From Candidatus Omnitrophota bacterium (lineage in GTDB: Bacteria > Omnitrophota > Gorgyraeia > Aquiviventales > Aquiviventaceae), in NCBI GenBank assembly GCA_016206565.1, contig JACQRG010000038.1, positions 1-17,882 of the forward strand: DNA of 17,882 nucleotides, given 5' to 3'. A program made the position numbers and the translations under genes. The notes under the pieces are model-generated. The model searched no databases, had not been told where the DNA came from, and worked only from the letters and a program-made list of their open reading frames with translations. Below are positions 1 to 8,489 of the stretch, piece by piece; the first letter of the stretch is position 1; each line of letters opens with the position of its first letter.

Positions 1-1
1 C

Positions 2-1732
2 AAGGACGGCATGCGCATCATGGTCGAGCTGAAGCGCGACGCCAACGCCCAGGTCGTGCTCAACCAGCTCTACAAGCACACCCAGTTCGAGACGACCTTC
101 GGCATCATCATGCTCGCCCTGGTGGACGGCCGGCCGCGCGTCCTGAGCCTCAAGGCGATGCTGCAGAGCTTCATCGAACACCGCAAGGAGATCGTCATCC
201 GGCGCACCAAGTTCGAGCTCGCCCGGGCCGAGGAGCGGGCGCACATCCTCGAGGGCCTCAAGAAGGCCCTGCAGCACCTCGACGCCATCATCAAGACCAT
301 CAAGCAGTCCAAGAGCCCGGCCGAGGCCCGCGAGGCGCTGGTCAAGAAGTTCAACTTCACCGAGCGGCAGGCGCAGGCCATTCTGGAGATGCAGCTGCAG
401 CGCCTCACCGCGCTGGAGCGCGAGAAGCTCGAGGCCGAATACCTGGAGCTCATCAAGAAAATCGAGTACTACCAGTCGCTGCTCAAGAGCGAGCGCAAGG
501 TGCTGGAGCTCATCAAGGAGGAGCTGACCGAGCTGAAGAAGCGCTTCGGCGACGAGCGGCGCACCGAGATCATCGGCGAGATCAAGGAGTACCAGATCGA
601 GGATTTGATCGCCGAGGAGGACGTGGTCATCACCATCAGCCACACCGGCTACATCAAGCGGCTGCCGGTCTCGGCCTACCGCAAGCAGCGCCGCGGCGGG
701 GTCGGCGTGACCGCGATGGAGACGAAGGAGGAGGATTTCGTCGAGCACCTGTTCGTGGCCTCGACGCACGAGATCCTGCTCTTCTTCACCTCGGCGGGGC
801 GCTGCTACTGGCTGAAGGTCCACGAGGTGCCGCAGGCCAGCCGCTACGCCAAGGGCACCGCGATCGCGAACCTGCTCGCCATGCAGAAAGACGAGCAGTT
901 GGAGGCGTTTGTGGCGGTGAAGGCCTTCGCCCCGGACAAGTTCCTCATCATGGCCACGAAGCAGGGCACGATCAAGAAGACGAGCCTGGAGGCCTACTCG
1001 AACCCGCGCAAGGCCGGCATTATCGCCATCACGCTGGAGAAAGGCGACGAGCTCATCGAGGTCAAGGTGACCGAACCCGGCACCGAGATCCTGCTGATGA
1101 CCAAGAGCGGCCTGGCCATCCGGTTTCCGGAGAACCAGGCGCGCGAGGTGGGCCGTTCGGCGCGCGGCGTGCGGGGGATGCGCCTGGGCAAGGGCGACGA
1201 GGTCATCGCGATGGAGCTGGTGCGGCCGAAGTCGCAGGTGCTCACCGTGACCGCGCTGGGCTTCGGCAAGCGCACCGAGTTCGAGGCGTACCGGCTGCAG
1301 AGCCGCGGCGGCAAGGGGGTCATCAACATCCGCGTCACGGCCAAGAACGGCCCGGTCGTCGGCGCGCGCACCGTGACCGACCAGGACGAGCTGATGCTCA
1401 TTTCGCACGAGGGGATGATGGTGCGCCTGCCGGTCAAGGACGTGCGGATGACCGGCCGCGCGGCGCAGGGCGTGCGCCTGATCCACGTCAAGGGCAAGGA
1501 CCGGGTCGCGGCCGTGGCGCGCGTGATCCCGCACGAAAAAGAAGAAATCGAAGCGCTGGCCGGCGAGCTGCCGAAGGCGCCCGCCGCACCCGCCCCAACG
1601 GCGAAGGCTCCGGAAGCGGCGGCTGTCGAATCGCCGCCGGCCAAGGGCAAGGCGAAGCCCGCCGCGAAGCCGTCGAAACGGCCGAAGGTCGCGGCGAGAA
1701 AAAAATCCGCGCCGGTTCGCCGGAAGCGATAA
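2..1732 (+). CDS. gyrA: DNA gyrase subunit A, 5'-truncated by window edge
   Basis: GyrA is the DNA cleavage and wrapping subunit of gyrase (A2B2), which introduces negative supercoils. The reading frame is open from base 2, so the N-terminal part with the catalytic Tyr lies outside the window. The first visible residues (KDGMRIMVELKRD) match the region around residue 300 of E. coli GyrA. The fragment holds the end of the breakage-reunion domain and its coiled-coil tower. A six-bladed C-terminal pinwheel follows, with a GyrA box QRRGGVG near fragment residue 225 and later blade motifs such as QSRGGKG. The GyrA box separates it from ParC. The last ~65 residues form an Ala/Pro/Lys-rich tail ending in a strongly basic KSAPVRRKR-type end, whereas E. 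coli GyrA ends in an acidic tail. Stop TAA. The next gene starts 17 nt downstream. Confidence 0.96.
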   Translation, partial: KDGMRIMVELKRDANAQVVLNQLYKHTQFETTFGIIMLALVDGRPRVLSLKAMLQSFIEHRKEIVIRRTKFELARAEERAHILEGLKKALQHLDAIIKTIKQSKSPAEAREALVKKFNFTERQAQAILEMQLQRLTALEREKLEAEYLELIKKIEYYQSLLKSERKVLELIKEELTELKKRFGDERRTEIIGEIKEYQIEDLIAEEDVVITISHTGYIKRLPVSAYRKQRRGGVGVTAMETKEEDFVEHLFVASTHEILLFFTSAGRCYWLKVHEVPQASRYAKGTAIANLLAMQKDEQLEAFVAVKAFAPDKFLIMATKQGTIKKTSLEAYSNPRKAGIIAITLEKGDELIEVKVTEPGTEILLMTKSGLAIRFPENQAREVGRSARGVRGMRLGKGDEVIAMELVRPKSQVLTVTALGFGKRTEFEAYRLQSRGGKGVINIRVTAKNGPVVGARTVTDQDELMLISHEGMMVRLPVKDVRMTGRAAQGVRLIHVKGKDRVAAVARVIPHEKEEIEALAGELPKAPAAPAPTAKAPEAAAVESPPAKGKAKPAAKPSKRPKVAARKKSAPVRRKR

Positions 1733-1749
1733 CCTGCGGAGGGTCGATC

Positions 1750-2085
1750 ATGGATTGGTTTACCTACGTGATTCGCAGCAACGCGTCAGGCCGCCACTAC
1801 ATCGGCGTGACCAGCGATTTGGCGCGTCGCTTGGACGACCACGATCGAGGCAAGAGCCGTTCCGTCCGCGGGCGGGGGCCGCTGGAACTCATGTGGTGCG
1901 AGCGGCACGAGTCGAGACGCGAGGCGACGACCCGAGAGCGGCAAATCAAACGCGTGAAGGGCGGGGAAGCGCTGAAGAAGCTTCTCTGGCCCGGAACTGG
2001 GTTGGGGGCGTCCGGCGGTCCCATGTCCCCATCGTCTAGCGGCAGGACACCCCGCCTGCGGCGTGGCACCGTCCCCGTCGTCTAG
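1750..2085 (+). CDS. Small GIY-YIG nuclease-domain protein (UPF0213-like)
   Basis: This is a single-domain GIY-YIG protein of the short, free-standing bacterial type. Its biological role is not established; family members are suspected structure-specific nucleases. Visible motifs are YVI near residues 6-8, YIG near 18-20, the following GVTSDLARRLDDH helix with its Arg residues, and the REATTRERQIKRVKG segment supplying the usual Glu. The start is ATG 1750 behind a CGGAGGG Shine-Dalgarno at 1737-1743. The domain is complete by about residue 80 (LKKLLWPG). The remaining ~30 residues are not family-like: the last ~20 are encoded by a broken tRNA copy and the first 15 nt of tRNA-Glu, and the TAG stop (2083-2085) lies in the tRNA D-arm. 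The C-terminal tail is therefore probably an accident of read-through. The motif-bearing part is convincing as a real gene. Confidence 0.85.
   Translation: MDWFTYVIRSNASGRHYIGVTSDLARRLDDHDRGKSRSVRGRGPLELMWCERHESRREATTRERQIKRVKGGEALKKLLWPGTGLGASGGPMSPSSSGRTPRLRRGTVPVV
2025..2070 (+). pseudogene. Truncated tRNA-Glu-like 5' half
   Basis: The first 25 nt (acceptor 5' strand GTCCCCA, U8, D-arm with TCTAGCGGCAGGAC) match the first 25 nt of the intact tRNA-Glu 46 nt downstream, except at 2031 and 2040. The next 21 nt differ from the intact gene but still form an anticodon-arm-like stem (CCCCG/CGTGG with one C-T mismatch). The loop lacks U33, and the bases aligned with the anticodon read TGC. Exactly at the point where a T-arm should begin, the intact tRNA starts instead. 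No 3' acceptor strand exists, so it cannot make a tRNA. Confidence 0.7.
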
Positions 2086-2141
2086 TGGCAGGACAAGAGC
2101 CTTTCGAGCTCTCGGCGCGGGTTCGATTCCCGCCGGGGACG
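2071..2141 (+). tRNA. tRNA-Glu(UUC)
   Basis: All four stems fold. The acceptor pairs GTCCCCG (2071-2077) with CGGGGAC (2134-2140). The D-stem pairs GTC (2080-2082) with GAC (2092-2094). The anticodon stem pairs AGAGC (2096-2100) with GCTCT (2108-2112) around loop CTTTCGA, giving anticodon TTC at 2103-2105. The T-stem pairs GCGGG (2117-2121) with CCCGC (2129-2133) around TTCGATT. The discriminator is G at 2141. The next bases are CCG, so the 3' CCA is not encoded and must be added by nucleotidyltransferase. The D-arm and acceptor closely resemble bacterial tRNA-Glu. It sits in an apparent operon, between a GIY-YIG gene that stops inside it and nagA, whose start is 31 nt after its end. Confidence 0.96.
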
Positions 2142-2154
2142 CCGTTTCCTGGGT

Positions 2155-2159
2155 GGAGG
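2155..2159 (+). promoter_or_regulatory. Ribosome binding site that fixes the nagA start
   Basis: GGAGG at 2155-2159 lies 12 nt before GTG 2172. It supports that GTG over an upstream in-frame GTG at 2085, which would sit inside tRNA-Glu and add 29 residues unlike any NagA. Confidence 0.6.
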
Positions 2160-2171
2160 CGGGGATCGAAC

Positions 2172-3254
2172 GTGGATAACTTTTGGATTGTCGGCGCACG
2201 AGTGATCACGCCCTCCGGGATTCGCCCGGGGGCGGTGCGCATTCGCCAGGGCCGCATCGCGGCGATTCGCGCCGCGGCTCCTGCGGGCAGCCGGCGCGTG
2301 AGCGCGCGCGGCGCCTACGTGGCGCCCGGATTCATTGATCTGCACGTCTGGGGCGAGCCGGCCACGCTGGCCGCGCGGCTGCCGCGCGAGGGCACGACCG
2401 CGTTTTGCGCGGCGATCGGCCCCGAACCGCTGGAGCAATTGCTAGCGCATGTGAGCGCGCGCCCCGGCAAGGCTCAAGCAAGGGCCGGGGCACGCTGGCT
2501 GGGCTGGCACCTGGAAGGCCCGTGGCTCAATCCCGCCAGGGCCGGCGCACTGCCGGCTCGCTGGATGCGCCCGCCGCGCCTGGCCGAAGTCCGGCGCATC
2601 GTGACGGCGGCGCGCGGATCGGTGCGGCTTGTGACCGTCGCGCCGGAGCGGCCCGGGACCAACGCGGCCATCCGGTGGCTGCGCCGCCGAGGCGTGGTGG
2701 TGTCACTGGGCCACAGCATCGCCGATGAGCCCGCCACACGGCGGGCGGTGGACGCCGGAGCTGCGGCGGTCACGCACGTGTTCAACGGCATGCCGCTGCT
2801 GCATCACCGGCAGCCCGGCTTGTTGAGCACGGCGGTGACGGATCCTCGCCTGATGACGATGGTCATCGCCGACGGAGTGCACGTCGGTGTCGAGGCGCTG
2901 CGGCTGCTGGCCCTGGCCAAGAGCCCGGCGCGCATCGCGCTGGTGACGGATTCGATCCGCAGCGCCGGGTGGGAGGTCCGCAAGCGCCGCGGCGCGTTCT
3001 ACACGGCGGCAGGCGTGCTGGCCGGCAGCGATTTGACCATGGCGCAGGCGGTGCGCAACGCGGTGCGCGGCGGCTGGGCGGACTTAGCCGGTGCCGTGCG
3101 CATGGCCGGCGCGAATCCAGCCGCGCTGCTGGGGCTGGGTCGGCGGTTTGGGACGCTGGAAATCGGCAAGCAGGCGGACCTCGTCCTCCTGGATCGGCGC
3201 TTGCGCGTGGTGATGACGCTGGTCGAGGGACGGACCGTGTTTCAGAGGACCTGA
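2172..3254 (+). CDS. nagA: N-acetylglucosamine-6-phosphate deacetylase
   Basis: NagA hydrolyses GlcNAc-6-P to GlcN-6-P plus acetate in the cytoplasm, an amidohydrolase-fold reaction. From GTG 2172 the protein is 360 aa, close to the usual 370-390. Family motifs run in order: PGFIDLHVWGEP, HLEGPW (Glu metal ligand; usually HLEGPF), LGHS (His ligand), THVFNGM, IADGVHV, VTDS (catalytic Asp) and the MAG-NPA segment near the end. The usual HxH after PGFID is HVW here, so the second His of the metal pair is absent; E. coli NagA also lacks this pair (QLN). A short Gly/Ala/Arg stretch before WLGWHLEGPW is encoded by an inverted repeat. Its stop is one nt before glmS, so the two genes are coupled. NagA recycles wall-derived GlcNAc to the same product that GlmS makes de novo. 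Confidence 0.88.
   Translation: MDNFWIVGARVITPSGIRPGAVRIRQGRIAAIRAAAPAGSRRVSARGAYVAPGFIDLHVWGEPATLAARLPREGTTAFCAAIGPEPLEQLLAHVSARPGKAQARAGARWLGWHLEGPWLNPARAGALPARWMRPPRLAEVRRIVTAARGSVRLVTVAPERPGTNAAIRWLRRRGVVVSLGHSIADEPATRRAVDAGAAAVTHVFNGMPLLHHRQPGLLSTAVTDPRLMTMVIADGVHVGVEALRLLALAKSPARIALVTDSIRSAGWEVRKRRGAFYTAAGVLAGSDLTMAQAVRNAVRGGWADLAGAVRMAGANPAALLGLGRRFGTLEIGKQADLVLLDRRLRVVMTLVEGRTVFQRT
2462..2490. repeat. Inverted repeat inside nagA
   Basis: CCCCGGC (2462-2468) and GCCGGGG (2484-2490) are perfect reverse complements separated by 15 nt. The tract encodes RPGKAQARAG, a low-complexity stretch just ahead of the HLEGPW motif. It may be a small palindromic insertion or simply GC-rich chance. 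Confidence 0.4.
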
Positions 3255-3255
3255 C

Positions 3256-5094
<1,839 letters not shown>

Positions 5095-5097
5095 ACG

Positions 5098-5784
5098 ATG
5101 GGCGGAACGCTCTGGCTCGTCGGCACTCCCATCGGCAACCTGGCGGATGTGAGCCAGCGCGCGCTTGAGACGCTGCGCGCGGCCGACGTGATCGCCTGCG
5201 AGGACACGCGCCAGACCGGCAAGCTGCTGCAGCGCCACCAGATCCGCCGGCCGCTGGCGAGCCTGCACGAGCACAACGAGCGTGCGCGCACCGAGGAGCT
5301 GCTCGCGCGGCTGAAGGCCGGCGAGGCGATCGCGCTGGTGTGCGACGGCGGCACGCCGCTCATCTCCGACCCGGGCTGGTGGCTGGTGCACCGGGCACTC
5401 CAGGAGCGCGTGCCGGTGCAGTGGGTGCCGGGACCGACCGCGCTCATCGGCGCCTTGGTGCTCTCCGGGCTGCCGGCGCAGCGCTTCGTCTTTGAGGGGT
5501 TTCTGCCGGTCAAGCCGGGTGCTAGGCGCAAGCGGCTGGAGGCGCTGCGCGGGGAGCCGCGGACGGTGATCCTGTACGAGAGCCCGCACCGGCTCGTGAA
5601 GCTCTTGCGGGAGATCCGCGAGGTGCTGGGCGACATCCCGATGGTCTGCGCGAGGGAATTGACGAAGATGTTCGAAGAGGTCCGCCGGGGCAACGTCAGC
5701 GACGTGCTGCGGCATTTTGAAGCCCATTCGCCGAAGGGGGAGTTCGTCGTCGTGCTGCGCGCCAGCGCAGGTGGGGGGCCGTAA
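5098..5784 (+). CDS. rsmI: 16S rRNA (cytidine1402-2'-O)-methyltransferase
   Basis: RsmI 2'-O-methylates C1402 in the decoding centre of 16S rRNA using SAM. The tetrapyrrole-methylase-type fold shows its signature motifs: LVGTPIGNL at residues 4-13, CEDTRQTGKLL, HEHNE, the CDGGTPLISDPG loop, VPGPTA, and the C-terminal PRTVILYESPHRL and CARELTKMFEE blocks. At 228 aa it lacks the ~50-residue C-terminal extension of E. coli RsmI (286 aa) and ends right after the catalytic domain. The start ATG 5098 is 3 nt after the glmS stop with no clear Shine-Dalgarno, so translation probably depends on reinitiation from glmS. Its TAA stop shares one base with the lpxA ATG. Confidence 0.95.
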   Translation: MGGTLWLVGTPIGNLADVSQRALETLRAADVIACEDTRQTGKLLQRHQIRRPLASLHEHNERARTEELLARLKAGEAIALVCDGGTPLISDPGWWLVHRALQERVPVQWVPGPTALIGALVLSGLPAQRFVFEGFLPVKPGARRKRLEALRGEPRTVILYESPHRLVKLLREIREVLGDIPMVCARELTKMFEEVRRGNVSDVLRHFEAHSPKGEFVVVLRASAGGGP

Positions 5785-6656
5785 TGGCCGAGAACCGCAT
5801 CCATCCCAGCGCGACCATCGGCCAACGCGTCCAGCTCGGCGAGGACAACGACATCGGGCCTGGCTGCGTGCTCGAGGATGGGGTGGTCCTGGGATCGCGC
5901 AACAGGCTCTGGATGAACGTGTACGCCGGCCCGGGCACCACCATCGGCGATGAGAACCAGCTCCACATGGGGGCGGTCATCGGGCACATGCCGCAGGACT
6001 TAGCCTACGCCGGCGCGCCGTCGCAGACCCGCCTGGGCGATCGCAACACCATCCGCGAGTACGTCACCATCCACCGCGGCACCAAGGCAGGGACGGCCAC
6101 GGTGCTTGGCCATGACAACTTCTTGATGGCCAACGCCCACGTGGCGCACAACTGCCAGATCGGCCACCGCGTCACGCTGGCCAACTTGGCCACGTTGGCC
6201 GGTTACTGTGTGGTGGAAGACGGGGCCTTCCTCTCCGGGATGGTCGTCCTGCACCAGTTTACCCGCATCGGGCGCTTGGCCATGGTCAGCGGGCTCTCGG
6301 CGGTCAACAAGGACGTGCCGCCCTACATGCTCTGCGGGGGCCGTCCCGGAGTCGTGCAGGGGCTCAATGTGGTGGGGATGCGCCGGGCCGGCATGGCGGC
6401 AGACGTCCGGCAGGAAATCAAACGGGCCTACAAACTGCTCTACCGCGAGGGCCTCAACATCCGCCATGCCTTGGAAGCCATCGAGCAGGAGCGCAAGTCG
6501 CCGGAACTCCTGCATCTGGTGGAGTTTGTGAGGCGCTCAGAACGAGGCATCTGCGCCGGGGTCGGCATGGCGTTGGAAGGGGACGGCGAGACGCTGCTGC
6601 CGCGCAAGACGCTGCGGGCCGGGGTCGGCGCCGGGGAGCCTGCGGAAGATCCCTGA
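5784..6656 (+). CDS. lpxA: UDP-N-acetylglucosamine O-acyltransferase
   Basis: LpxA transfers a 3-hydroxyacyl chain from acyl-ACP to UDP-GlcNAc, the first step of lipid A synthesis. The left-handed beta-helix hexapeptide repeats run from residue 6 (IHPSATIG) to about 190. IREYVTIHRGT (90-100) and NAHVAHNCQIG (117-127) are LpxA hallmarks. His122 aligns with the E. coli catalytic His125, and VLHQFTRIG carries the conserved His157. SAVNKDVPPYML is followed by the alpha-helical C-terminal domain. The protein is 290 aa versus 262 in E. coli; most of the excess is a Gly/Ala/Arg-rich tail after residue 265. The start is set by TAATG overlap with rsmI and a GGTGGGGGG stretch just upstream. It is the clearest sign that the host makes lipid A. 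The pyr promoter begins at the base after its stop. Confidence 0.96.
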   Translation: MAENRIHPSATIGQRVQLGEDNDIGPGCVLEDGVVLGSRNRLWMNVYAGPGTTIGDENQLHMGAVIGHMPQDLAYAGAPSQTRLGDRNTIREYVTIHRGTKAGTATVLGHDNFLMANAHVAHNCQIGHRVTLANLATLAGYCVVEDGAFLSGMVVLHQFTRIGRLAMVSGLSAVNKDVPPYMLCGGRPGVVQGLNVVGMRRAGMAADVRQEIKRAYKLLYREGLNIRHALEAIEQERKSPELLHLVEFVRRSERGICAGVGMALEGDGETLLPRKTLRAGVGAGEPAEDP

Positions 6657-6685
6657 TTGACAGCCCCGGCCTTCCGGGGTATAAT
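6657..6685 (+). promoter_or_regulatory. Consensus sigma70-type promoter of the pyr operon
   Basis: TTGACA (6657-6662) and TATAAT (6680-6685) are both perfect matches to the consensus, with exactly 17 nt between them. The -35 box abuts the lpxA stop codon. Transcription should start near 6691-6693, about 10 nt before the PyrR-binding hairpin. Such a strong promoter fits an operon controlled downstream by attenuation. Confidence 0.9.
6664..6679. repeat. Palindrome filling the promoter spacer
   Basis: CCCCGG (6664-6669), CCTT, CCGGGG (6674-6679) is a perfect 6-bp inverted repeat lying entirely between the -35 and -10 boxes. It could be an operator. It could also be a hairpin in the lpxA read-through transcript, though only a weak AT-rich tract follows it. 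Confidence 0.6.
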
Positions 6686-6701
6686 TAGCGTTAATCCTGC
6701 A

Positions 6702-6734
6702 CCTTTAAGGACCCGTCCCGTGAGGCGGGAAAGG
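6702..6734 (+). promoter_or_regulatory. PyrR-binding RNA hairpin (anti-antiterminator)
   Basis: The lower stem pairs CCTTT (6702-6706) with AAAGG (6730-6734). A purine-rich 5' bulge AAGGA follows. The upper stem pairs CCCG (6712-6715) with CGGG (6726-6729). The apical region TCCCGTGAGG (6716-6725) fits the known PyrR recognition consensus UCCNGNGAGG. UMP-bound PyrR should stabilise this hairpin and let the downstream terminator form. A competing pairing, GGGAA (6733-6737) with TTCCC (6749-6753), could be part of the antiterminator, but I could not define that structure fully. Confidence 0.9.
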
Positions 6735-6738
6735 GAAA

Positions 6739-6924
6739 ATGGCGCACGTTCCCCACACACCAACTGAGTGTCTTTGTGTCACCCAGCCGGGAGGCTGGGT
6801 TTTTTTGTCCCACCCCCTGGCGGGCCGGCCGAAGGCCGGCGCACCGCCAACTCCCGAATTTCCGTCGCAGCGGTGCTACTGCCTGCGGCAGTTCCGCCAG
6901 GGGGTGGGATTGTGCCTCCGATGA
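6739..6924 (+). CDS. Possible 61-codon leader ORF across the attenuator
   Basis: An ATG at 6739, 3 nt after AAAGGG, opens a 61-codon frame. It crosses the terminator and the inverted-repeat element and stops at TGA 6922-6924, overlapping the pyrR ATG as ATGA. This is the same junction style as pyrC-carA, carB-PilZ and pyrD-pyrF. The encoded peptide resembles no family I know and is rich in Cys, Pro and Arg. The candidate ribosome site lies in the 3' strand of the PyrR hairpin. Because GC-rich DNA is often open by chance (the pyrR frame itself is open back to 6768), this is only a possibility. Confidence 0.2.
   Translation: MAHVPHTPTECLCVTQPGGWVFLSHPLAGRPKAGAPPTPEFPSQRCYCLRQFRQGVGLCLR
6781..6806 (+). 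terminator. Intrinsic terminator of the pyr attenuator
   Basis: ACCCAGCC (6781-6788), loop GGGA and GGCTGGGT (6793-6800) form a perfect 8-bp stem followed at once by a run of T to 6806. It lies 46 nt after the PyrR-binding hairpin and before pyrR, the classical attenuator layout. Confidence 0.93.
6808..6909. repeat. 102-nt inverted-repeat element with cloverleaf fold
   Basis: Perfect 16-bp terminal inverted repeats (TCCCACCCCCTGGCGG at 6808-6823; its reverse complement at 6894-6909) enclose three hairpins. One pairs GCCGGCC with GGCCGGC around GAA (6824-6840). The second pairs GCACCGC (6841-6847) with GCGGTGC (6870-6876). The third pairs ACTGCC with GGCAGT around TGC (6878-6892). TTG occurs directly outside both ends (6805-6807 and 6910-6912), as a short target duplication would. 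The element could be a miniature inverted-repeat (MITE/REP-like) insertion or a structured mRNA leader. The purine-rich 3' arm is also the best Shine-Dalgarno candidate for pyrR. Confidence 0.75.
6900..6909 (+). promoter_or_regulatory. Likely pyrR ribosome binding site, within a 16-bp stem
   Basis: The purine-rich GGGGGTGGGA ends 11 nt before ATG 6921. No better Shine-Dalgarno exists in the gap TTGTGCCTCCG. It lies wholly in the 3' arm of the perfect 16-bp stem, so it would be sealed when that stem forms. Confidence 0.45.
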
Positions 6925-7507
6925 CCGAGCCGGCCTACCACGAGAAAGCCAAGGTCCTGGATGCCGACGGCATCCGCCGGGCCCTGACCCGCATCGCGCA
7001 CGAAATCCTGGAGCATAACAAGGGCACGGCGGGCGTCGCGCTGGTGGGCATCCGCACCCGGGGCGCGCTGCTCGCGCAGCGGCTGGCCCAGGCCATCGAG
7101 GCAATTGACCAGCGGCCGGTGCAGGTGGGCATCCTCGACATCACCCTCTACCGGGACGATGTCTCGCGCGCCACCCCGCAGCCGGTCGTGCGGGCCACGG
7201 AGATCCCCTTCGATGTCACCGATCAGGACGTGGTCCTGGTGGACGACGTGCTCTTCACCGGACGGACCATCCGGGCGGCCCTTAACGCCCTCAACGACCT
7301 GGGCCGGCCCAGGACCATCCAGCTGGCGGTGCTCGTGGACCGGGGCCACCGCGAGCTGCCGATCCGGGCGGACTACGCCGGCAAGAACATCCCGACCAGC
7401 CGCCGCGAGCGCGTCCAGGTGCGGCTGCGCGAAGTGGACGAGGCCGAGGAAGTGGTCATCGAGGCGCCGGCCGCGGACCCCGCGGCCTCCACTCCAGGGG
7501 GGCGCTG

Positions 7508-7508
<1 letters not shown>
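6921..7508 (+). CDS. pyrR: PyrR: pyr mRNA-binding attenuation protein / uracil phosphoribosyltransferase fold
   Basis: PyrR binds the leader hairpin when UMP is high and promotes termination; many homologues also have uracil phosphoribosyltransferase activity. The protein is 195 aa from ATG 6921; the B. subtilis protein is 181. The type I PRTase fold shows VGIRTRGALLAQRL (42-55), DITLYRDDVS (73-82) and the PRPP loop VVLVDDVLFTGRTIRAA (104-120). LVDRGHRELPIRADYAGKNIPTS is a PyrR hallmark. The C-terminal ~18 residues (EAPAADPAASTPGGR-type) are a low-complexity extension. Being downstream of its own attenuator, it is autoregulated. Its stop shares one base with the pyrB ATG (TGATG). The frame is open upstream to GTG 6768, but those residues are encoded by terminator and repeat sequence. 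Confidence 0.96.
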
Positions 7509-8485
<977 letters not shown>

Positions 8486-8489
8486 CGCG

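Noticed and set aside
1750..2024. GIY-YIG gene as a homing endonuclease or intron near gyrA
   Set aside because: gyrA is uninterrupted, the protein is the short free-standing type, and it has its own ribosome site.
2085..2171. Upstream GTG start that would extend nagA by 29 residues
   Set aside because: It lies inside tRNA-Glu, the extra residues do not resemble NagA, and GTG 2172 has a GGAGG upstream.
6768..6920. N-terminal extension of pyrR from GTG 6768
   Set aside because: It would be encoded by the attenuator terminator and the inverted-repeat element. PyrR similarity begins at ATG 6921.
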